Shown piece after piece: positions 33,731 to 39,355 of a DNA stretch of 39,355 bases (the first letter of the stretch is position 1; every line of letters starts with the position of its first letter). Made by a program: the position numbers and the translations under genes. The notes beneath the pieces were generated by a model. The model was not told where the DNA came from. It was given only the letters and a program-made list of their open reading frames with translations, and searched no databases. The DNA comes from Cyclobacteriaceae bacterium (GTDB lineage: Bacteria > Bacteroidota > Bacteroidia > Cytophagales > Cyclobacteriaceae): NCBI GenBank assembly GCA_013373335.1, contig JABXHZ010000196.1, positions 1-39,355 on the forward strand, read 5' to 3'.

Positions 33731-34471
33731 CTAATTTACCATCTCTACTTGAATGTTTTCCAAATTGATTTCTGACAATAATTCAAGCTCCCCTTTTTCA
33801 AAGAGTTCCTGCATTTTTTCAACAGGCGTGTTTTTATCCTCAGGTTTATAATTCAAATAATTCTGAAAACGAATACCCTGAACTGTCTGAGCTGAACTTA
33901 CTTCTCGAAAACGAATACCTCCACCATCTGTATGATAACTGTAGGCCATAAAATCCACAAAAAATGTTTCTGAATGTATCCAATAAAGGAACTCATCGTC
34001 AAAATCATCCCCTCCTCCCTCTTTCTGAAAAGTTACTTTGATCAAATGATAAGGCTCTCCTTTTAATTCTGTCTCTCCCAAATAATTTTTGATAACCGCC
34101 GCATCATTCAAACCATAAGGTAAAAGAGCAAAATAGGCCACTGAATTGACTGATCTAGAAAAAGCTCCAATTCGCTCTTCTGTCAAAGTATCTATAGGGG
34201 TCCCGTTTACTGTTCGCAAAAAGCCATCGTTATTAAGTACATCTCGTACGAGCCCTGTTGAATCCGAAAATTCACGGGAATACTCAAAGCGATTTGGACT
34301 TTTGAAAATTTGGTAGTGGAAATCCCTGAAGTCAAAATCGATCCTTGCAGACTCATAGCGCTTTCCCCCATGGGCTTCGATAGCTTTGTCTACAATTTTT
34401 TCAGCTTCTGTTCTGGGCGAACAAGCAATTAGAAAACCCAAAAAAAGAAATATTAAGACATTGATTTTCAT
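33731..34471 (-). CDS. DUF6503-like lipoprotein
   Basis: A 246-residue lipoprotein: MKINVLIFLFLGFLIAC with lipobox LIAC, mature from Cys17. The N-terminal EAEKIVDKAIEAHGGKRYESARIDF pattern (Ala-Ile-Glu-Ala-His-Gly-Gly core) and a mostly beta remainder resemble DUF6503/LolA-LolB-like proteins of Bacteroidota, of unknown role. It is a clear paralogue of the C-terminal 247 residues of the gene just upstream: same length, same lipobox position, same AIEAHGG core. Translation is coupled to that gene by an ATGA overlap (34468-34471). It may bind or carry a lipid or glycolipid across the periplasm, but this is only a guess from the fold type. Confidence 0.75.
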   Translation of the reverse strand: MKINVLIFLFLGFLIACSPRTEAEKIVDKAIEAHGGKRYESARIDFDFRDFHYQIFKSPNRFEYSREFSDSTGLVRDVLNNDGFLRTVNGTPIDTLTEERIGAFSRSVNSVAYFALLPYGLNDAAVIKNYLGETELKGEPYHLIKVTFQKEGGGDDFDDEFLYWIHSETFFVDFMAYSYHTDGGGIRFREVSSAQTVQGIRFQNYLNYKPEDKNTPVEKMQELFEKGELELLSEINLENIQVEMVN

Positions 34472-35211
34472 TTGTTTACAAATTTAAATTCAAAGTTATC
34501 ATAGAGATAATCAGCTCTCAAATATAGTTTTTCTCCCGCTTCATTGATGCGATAGCTTTTTCTGATTCTATAAAATGTAAAGGGCGTAACTTGGTTAAAA
34601 TCAATATTTTCAACCAGGCTCCTATGGTCACTTAATTGGACCTCATTTCCCATCATACGTTTGGAAATGGGATCAAAATAATACCACCAAATATCATTTC
34701 CCTCTCCATACTCCACTCGAACAACCTCCGCTTCTCCTATTGGGGTTTTCTGAATTCCTTCCGAAACAAAAACAGAACCCTCTTCTTCCATCAGTTTCCA
34801 GGGTTGGGCAAAGGCATAGTAGGCTGCATCAAAATCCTTTTTCTTGGAGGCCAGAAAATCAGGGTTTTCTATTCCATTTCCGGCTATGGAATAATGGGTT
34901 TTACCTTTTGAAAAAGAAAGTACATGCTCCACCGAGTCTTGAATCCAGAAAATCTTTCCAGAAAATTCAGGTTTAAAAGAAAACTGAATCTTTTGATCCG
35001 TTTCTTTTTCAACTGAACCGTCTTCCTTCAACAATTGAGTCCATTTTCTAAATGATATAAATTCTAAATTATCCCAGTTTTCCTGTCCTCCATGTGCTTC
35101 AATAGCCTCTTTTATGATTCTCCGTGCTTCCCTTTGTTCCTTGGGTTCACAACCCCAAGAAATCAATACCACCAGTACCAATAAACCTTCGAGGAGTTTT
35201 TTGAAATACAT
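34468..35211 (-). other. internal in-frame lipoprotein unit within the GT-C fusion
   Basis: From ATG 35211 the frame encodes 247 residues starting with a textbook lipoprotein signal (positive MYFKK start, hydrophobic LLEGLLVLVVLIS, lipobox ISWGC). Length and layout match the 246-residue paralogue immediately downstream. It could be produced by internal initiation, or be released by signal peptidase II cleavage before the Cys if the segment inserts N-in. Which one happens cannot be seen from sequence. Confidence 0.55.
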
Positions 35212-36573
35212 ACTTTCAGATAATTTTTCTTTGAAGATAGGGAAGTAATCCCAAGCTAAGGCAATCCCAAGTATTCCATATTCCAAGAATAGCCAGGCTG
35301 GACTTTCTTCAACAGGTATTTTTCCATAAGCCTGATACGAAAAGATCAATGAAAAACTCCAGGCAATTGCAGAAATTCGATTGACAAAAAGGCTCAAGCC
35401 CAAAACCGGCAAAATATACCAAGGATGGACTACGGGCTGAAATAAAAAATAGATTAGGTAAACCCCTACCCAAAGATCAATCAAAGGAATCAAGCGCTGG
35501 GGCTTGAGTTTTAAAGTCGTGAAAAGAATAATTATAAATGTGACTCCACCCAAGATCTTGGTCAAATAGTAAATGGTATTATATCCCTCTATCCAATAAC
35601 CTATTTCCCTACCCAAATAATAGATGGAAGCGTTAAATTCGAATTTTCCCTGATAAAGCTGGAGTGTCTGGATAAAATTCCCCCAAGCATCCTCCCAAAT
35701 CAAAGGCAAAAACGAAATACTGATTGCTAAGATTACCCCAATCCAGAAAAAGGCATGAGCCCGAGTTCTCCTAAACAAAAATAAAGACGGAAGTAAAATC
35801 AAAGGGAGTAATTTGGTACTTACAGCCAACCCCCAAAAAGACCCGGAGAGAAACTTTTTATGGCGAGTTAAAGCCCATATACAAGCAAGAAGAAAAAACA
35901 AAACCAACCCTTCAAAATGAAGATTTCCTACAATTTCCTGGATCACGAAAGGATTTAGCCAATAGAGAATAATTTTTCCCGCTGGTATTGCCAGATGTCT
36001 GAAAATCCTCAAAAACAATAAAAATACACCTACCTCTATCCCAATTAAAATGAGTCTTAGCAGGAAAATACCCCTATCTAATTCACCAATTGAGAAAAAA
36101 GATGCGGTCGCAAATAACAATTGATTTAACGGAGGATAAACGGAGAAATAATCAGGAGAATTAAGTAAAGGAATAGTTTTTTCAAAAAACCTAGTAGAAT
36201 CCTCAAATCCCTCCTGACGCATCCACTGATGGGGGGTATATTCATAAGGATTCTCTCCAGAAAGTACCACTTCCCCATCCCAAAGGAAACGGACATAATC
36301 CTCTGACCAAAGTGGAGTTGAATGGATTAATAGAGTCCGAATAAAAAGGCCGAGTATAAAAACACCTAACCAATTTTTTAGTCCTCTCCACTGCCAAAAT
36401 AACCCCAGCATTGCCAGGAAACTGAGAAGATAGACTAGAAAAATGAACTGAAAGTCCTCTCGAGGGAAATGATATCCTAAAAGATAATTCCCACCAATCA
36501 GTAGAAAAATAAAAACACCAACCAGAATATGATTATGCTTTTCTTTCACAAGCCTAGTTGCTTTCGGAGCCAT
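34468..36573 (-). CDS. GT-C mannosyltransferase-like protein fused to a DUF6503-like lipoprotein
   Basis: A 701-residue protein. Residues 1-454 are a polytopic membrane GT-C glycosyltransferase with about a dozen helices. The first loop carries LWSEDYVRFLWDGEVVLSGE NPY (acidic pair after helix 1-2), as in polyprenyl-phosphomannose-dependent mannosyltransferases. From residue 455 comes a complete lipoprotein precursor: MYFKKLLEGLLVLVVLISWGC, then REARRIIKEAIEAHGG and a beta-rich domain like the next gene's. Either this is a true fusion or a lost stop codon, and an internal ATG at 35211 could make the lipoprotein on its own. The start overlaps the upstream lipoprotein gene by 28 bp. It probably adds sugar from a polyprenyl-phosphate donor made by the GT2 gene upstream (37447-38145). 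Confidence 0.8.
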   Translation of the reverse strand: MAPKATRLVKEKHNHILVGVFIFLLIGGNYLLGYHFPREDFQFIFLVYLLSFLAMLGLFWQWRGLKNWLGVFILGLFIRTLLIHSTPLWSEDYVRFLWDGEVVLSGENPYEYTPHQWMRQEGFEDSTRFFEKTIPLLNSPDYFSVYPPLNQLLFATASFFSIGELDRGIFLLRLILIGIEVGVFLLFLRIFRHLAIPAGKIILYWLNPFVIQEIVGNLHFEGLVLFFLLACIWALTRHKKFLSGSFWGLAVSTKLLPLILLPSLFLFRRTRAHAFFWIGVILAISISFLPLIWEDAWGNFIQTLQLYQGKFEFNASIYYLGREIGYWIEGYNTIYYLTKILGGVTFIIILFTTLKLKPQRLIPLIDLWVGVYLIYFLFQPVVHPWYILPVLGLSLFVNRISAIAWSFSLIFSYQAYGKIPVEESPAWLFLEYGILGIALAWDYFPIFKEKLSESMYFKKLLEGLLVLVVLISWGCEPKEQREARRIIKEAIEAHGGQENWDNLEFISFRKWTQLLKEDGSVEKETDQKIQFSFKPEFSGKIFWIQDSVEHVLSFSKGKTHYSIAGNGIENPDFLASKKKDFDAAYYAFAQPWKLMEEEGSVFVSEGIQKTPIGEAEVVRVEYGEGNDIWWYYFDPISKRMMGNEVQLSDHRSLVENIDFNQVTPFTFYRIRKSYRINEAGEKLYLRADYLYDNFEFKFVNK

Positions 36574-37433
36574 TCATCTTCTACTCCATTTTTGGTCCAA
36601 TAGTCGATCAGCATTTTTTCCTTTCGAATAGCAAGAGACCGTTCTTCTCGACCACTTGGCGATATACGTATCTCTTCCCAACTCACAATCTCAAAGGGAA
36701 AAGTTTTAATAAATTGAATCTTTACCGTACGGTTCAATTCAGGGTATTCAATTACAAATTGATTGGTCTGCTGACCCAATTCTTCTAAGCTTATTTCTGC
36801 CCGATAGGCTTTGAAGGGGATATGAGCAAATCGTTGAAAAGTTAAAGATGGAATTAAGCGAATATTACCTTTTGGCACCAATTCCGGATTCAACCGTATT
36901 AAATTAAAAATCTCATCTTCAGAAGAGGCATCCACTTTAAGCTCTTGGTCTCCTTCCGACTCAAAGTAAGAAAAGAGTTTTGCCTGATACGCTGCATTTT
37001 TCCAATTCAATTGAGCAAAAGTTTGGCCGCACCATTCCGAAACAGAGTGAGTGATTTTAAATGCAGGAACATCATCCTGGACTGGAGTAAATACCGACAG
37101 CATGGTATGGTAGGGATAAATCCCTGTCTCGAAATCCCTTGTCATATTAAGCTTGAGGACTTTTCTTGCATCTCCTCCAGCACTTTCCGGATCATCTAAT
37201 TTAACCTGCTTTCTTCTGGAAAAATCTTCAGTAACAAAAATCATTACCGTTTTTCCTTCCCGCTCTTCTCCGTACCGACTCTGCTTCAGGTCAAAGACAT
37301 TAATCTCTGCTTTTCCTTGATACCAATAAGCCCCGAATTGCTCTTCATCAATGATTTCTCGGCTTTTAGGACCACAAGCCGTAAAAAAAACGAATAACAA
37401 AAAGGCCGATAAGGCAAACCACGTAGATTTCAT
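36546..37433 (-). CDS. conserved lipoprotein of unknown function
   Basis: A 295-residue lipoprotein: MKSTWFALSAFLLFVFFTAC with lipobox FTAC, mature from Cys20. The rest is soluble: FGAYWYQGKAEINVFDLKQSRYGE near the start, AGGDARKVLKLNMTRDFETGIYPYHTMLSVFTP, and SVSEWCGQTFAQLNWKNAAYQAKLFSYFESE in the middle. Homologous Bacteroidota proteins exist, and some carry loose cell-division-style names that I cannot support. I see no catalytic motif. The gene sits between the polyprenyl-phosphate sugar synthase (13 bp upstream) and the GT-C gene (28-bp overlap), so it probably serves the same envelope-glycan pathway. Confidence 0.75.
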   Translation of the reverse strand: MKSTWFALSAFLLFVFFTACGPKSREIIDEEQFGAYWYQGKAEINVFDLKQSRYGEEREGKTVMIFVTEDFSRRKQVKLDDPESAGGDARKVLKLNMTRDFETGIYPYHTMLSVFTPVQDDVPAFKITHSVSEWCGQTFAQLNWKNAAYQAKLFSYFESEGDQELKVDASSEDEIFNLIRLNPELVPKGNIRLIPSLTFQRFAHIPFKAYRAEISLEELGQQTNQFVIEYPELNRTVKIQFIKTFPFEIVSWEEIRISPSGREERSLAIRKEKMLIDYWTKNGVEDEWLRKQLGL

Positions 37434-37446
37434 AAATCAAAGTGCT

Positions 37447-38145
37447 TCAGGCTTTCCAATATTTAAAAATGGTCAAAATTATTTTATATCCTGCACCAAT
37501 TACTCCTTTTACCGTTCCACTCACCTTGGATACTCCAATGCGCTTTCGATAGGATACGGGTACTTCAAGGTATCTCAATCCCCTTTGATGAGCCTTGATC
37601 TGCATTTCAATAGTCCAACCATAATTTTCATCCCTCATTTCCAATTCGAGTAGCTTTTTCCAAAGGATAGCACGAAAAGGCCCTAAATCAGAATAATGAG
37701 CTCCCTGAATCCATCTCATCAAAGTCGTTGCAAGCCAATTTCCAAAAACCTGGGGCAAAGTCATGGAGCCTCTTTCTCGATTTCCCATAGCTCTTGACCC
37801 TATTACCATGTCAGCCTTCCCCTCTTCAATAGGCTTGATTAACAAGCCCATTTCTTCTGGATAATCACTAAAATCACCATCTAAAAATACCAATACGTCG
37901 GGTTGAACTTCTTGGCTTTTAATCCAATCCATGGCAGTAAGGCAGGCTTTCCCATAGCCCTTTTGCCCTTCGAAAACTACAATAGCACCTGATTTTTGAG
38001 CAACCTCTGCGGTTGAGTCCGTAGAATTATTATTGGCCACAACAATATGCCTCACCCAGCTAGGAATAGCCGAGATAACCTTCGGAATAGATTTTTCTTC
38101 ATTAAAAGCCGGGATGATTACATCCACTAGAAGTCCTGACGACAT
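37447..38145 (-). CDS. GT2 polyprenyl-phosphate sugar synthase (dolichol-phosphate-mannose-synthase-like)
   Basis: A 232-residue cytoplasmic-face glycosyltransferase of family 2. Motifs are VIIPAFNEEKSIPKVI (nucleotide binding), VVANNNSTDSTAEVA, VFLDGDFSDYPEEMG (the metal-binding DxD-type site), VIGSRAMGNRERGS and the DPM1-type SDLGPFRAI and YGWTIEMQIKAHQ. It has no C-terminal membrane helices, as in the soluble DPM1 type. It is expected to transfer hexose, likely mannose or glucose, from a nucleotide sugar to polyprenyl phosphate. A GT-C enzyme two genes downstream would use the product. Gaps of 5 bp and 13 bp to its neighbours show an operon. The sugar is not certain. Confidence 0.88.
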   Translation of the reverse strand: MSSGLLVDVIIPAFNEEKSIPKVISAIPSWVRHIVVANNNSTDSTAEVAQKSGAIVVFEGQKGYGKACLTAMDWIKSQEVQPDVLVFLDGDFSDYPEEMGLLIKPIEEGKADMVIGSRAMGNRERGSMTLPQVFGNWLATTLMRWIQGAHYSDLGPFRAILWKKLLELEMRDENYGWTIEMQIKAHQRGLRYLEVPVSYRKRIGVSKVSGTVKGVIGAGYKIILTIFKYWKA

Positions 38146-38150
38146 GAATT

Positions 38151-39355
38151 TTACTTTCCTAAACTATATGATCGAAATGAGGTGATAAACACCATCCCAT
38201 ACCCAAAGGCAAGCATAGCATGAAATGGTAAAAACAAAAAATATTCATAACGAAAAGCCAATATCACCATAAAGGTAAATATGAGAGAAAGCCCACCTTC
38301 GATCCAAGTTGTCAGAGGCATAGAAATCTTCAGGTAGCGATTTGTTTTAAGATTAGATTTACCGGCCTCTAGATTGAATTTGGGAGTTCGAATAAAAGGA
38401 GACTTCTTACCACTTAGTCCTTCCCATACTGCCTGTGCATTATGCAAAGCCATCCCCATGGAAACGGAAAGAAATAAGGGTAAAATCAAAATGGATTCCA
38501 ATAAACTGGCCCAAAAGCGTTTTCGTGAATAGAAGTGGGAAACAAAATACACCAATGCAATAATTGCAAAACCTATTAGGAACAGACCCGCAATTCTTGT
38601 CAAAGAAGTCGAAACCCCATTCAAACCCAACCAAGCCACCCCAATGCTTGAAAGGCTTACTGTAAGAATTACCAGGAAAATACTGCTATTGAATAAATGG
38701 GCTACAGCATGCATTTTGGTTTTAAAGGGAAAATTGGAAGCGAGGACAGATTGGGCATGTTTTCGAGCACATTCAGCGCCGCCCTTATTCCACCGGAACT
38801 GCTGTGATTTAATTGCTGACATAATGGGCGGAAGCTCGGCCGGGGAATGGATTTCTGGTTTATAGACAAACTTCCATCCCTTTTTTTGAGCCCGATAACT
38901 CAAATCCAAATCCTCAGTCAACGTATCATCCTCCCAATTCCCGGCATCAACAATACAAGTTTTTCTCCATACACCTCCGGTACCATTGAAATTTATAAAA
39001 GCTCCCAAAGTATTCCTTCCTACTTGTTCGATCGTAAAATGAGCGTCCAAAGCAAAAGCTTGAAGTCGCGTTAATAGGGAATGATTTTCATTCAAATGCG
39101 TCCATCGGGTCTGAACCATTCCAACACGATCATCTTGAAAATAGGGAATCGTTTTTTTCAAAAAATCGGGATTTGGAAGAAAATCCGCATCAAAAATGGC
39201 AACAAACTCTCCTTTGGCAACAACCAGCCCTTCACGAAGAGCCCCAGCTTTAAAGCCTTTTCGATTACTACGATGAAGGTAAACAAAGGGAAAGGCGGGA
39301 TATTGCTTTAGTTTTGCCTGAATCAAACCACTTGTTTCATCAGTGCTATCATCCA
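38151..39355 (-). CDS. cellulose-synthase-like GT2 membrane glycosyltransferase, 5' end cut by window
   Basis: The frame is open to the last base of the window and begins inside the GT-A domain at DDSTDETSGLIQAKL, so the Met start and first strand are missing; about 400 residues remain. The processive GT2 motifs are all present: the entering DDS, FDADFLPNPDFL, TLTEDLDLSYRAQKKGW (TED base) and QQFRWNKGGAE (QxxRW). Four or more membrane helices fill the C-terminal half. The family includes CslA-type beta-mannan and cellulose synthases. The TTG at 39324-39326 is not a true start. It is the first visible gene of an envelope-glycan operon running to 32508. The polymer made is unknown. Confidence 0.88.
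   Translation of the reverse strand, partial: DDSTDETSGLIQAKLKQYPAFPFVYLHRSNRKGFKAGALREGLVVAKGEFVAIFDADFLPNPDFLKKTIPYFQDDRVGMVQTRWTHLNENHSLLTRLQAFALDAHFTIEQVGRNTLGAFINFNGTGGVWRKTCIVDAGNWEDDTLTEDLDLSYRAQKKGWKFVYKPEIHSPAELPPIMSAIKSQQFRWNKGGAECARKHAQSVLASNFPFKTKMHAVAHLFNSSIFLVILTVSLSSIGVAWLGLNGVSTSLTRIAGLFLIGFAIIALVYFVSHFYSRKRFWASLLESILILPLFLSVSMGMALHNAQAVWEGLSGKKSPFIRTPKFNLEAGKSNLKTNRYLKISMPLTTWIEGGLSLIFTFMVILAFRYEYFLFLPFHAMLAFGYGMVFITSFRSYSLGK

Noticed and set aside
36546-37433. Cell-division (Maf-type) name for the lipoprotein
   Set aside because: The sequence has a lipoprotein signal and none of the Maf nucleotide-pyrophosphatase motifs, so I left it unnamed.
1-39355. Mobile element, prophage, CRISPR array or genomic island boundary
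   Set aside because: No transposase, integrase, phage gene, direct-repeat array, tRNA attachment site or visible change in base composition was seen.

Overview
The window looks like a chromosomal segment from a marine or soil Bacteroidota of the Cytophagales type (Algoriphagus/Cyclobacteriaceae-like). Signs of this are AT-rich DNA, lipoproteins with short lipoboxes, two Tat-exported Gfo/Idh/MocA-type proteins, DUF1080 sugar-processing lipoproteins, DUF4301 and DUF6503-like proteins, a PIF1 helicase with a RecQ-type C-terminal helix-turn-helix, and two weak matches to the Bacteroidota TTTG/TAnnTTTG promoter. The placement is inference from gene content. The window is densely coded, with no gene-free gap above about 220 bp. 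I saw no tRNA, rRNA, CRISPR array, transposase or prophage gene.

Left part (1-6243): the 3' end of a PxpC-like carboxyltransferase, a DUF4301 protein, a convergent THUMP-type rRNA methyltransferase, then a two-gene unit (tandem-DUF1080 lipoprotein plus Tat-exported oxidoreductase) that fits periplasmic 3-keto-sugar chemistry. 6348-12144 is a compact hexuronate operon (uxaC, SDR-type mannonate reductase, uxuA) continuing into a maltose-type acetyltransferase and an acyl-CoA dehydrogenase. UDP-glucuronate decarboxylase follows at 12222.

Middle part (13373-23050): a secreted M20 peptidase, a Nudix/winged-helix regulator divergent from a secreted type-B carboxylesterase with a perfect 9-bp inverted repeat between them, a PIF1-like helicase, an AsmA-like membrane-anchored protein, and an ATGA-coupled secreted phosphodiesterase-like (EEP) plus DUF1080 pair.

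The most striking locus is 23233-30570. A 732-residue carotenoid-cleavage-oxygenase homologue abuts, with zero intergenic bases, a 1712-residue protein combining a degenerate Ser/Thr kinase, an AAA/NACHT-like ATPase, a long helical (TPR-like) region, a GAF domain and a class III cyclase whose specificity residues are those of an adenylyl cyclase. This suggests an undescribed link between apocarotenoid (or stilbene-type) cleavage and cAMP signalling.

Right part (30567-39355, all minus strand): a Tat-exported GH109-type glycosidase, a DUF2892 membrane protein, an alpha/beta hydrolase-OsmC fusion, and a tightly coupled envelope-glycan operon. The operon, in transcription order, has a cellulose-synthase-like GT2 (cut by the window end), a polyprenyl-phosphate sugar synthase, a lipoprotein, a GT-C mannosyltransferase fused in frame to a complete lipoprotein precursor, and a paralogous lipoprotein.
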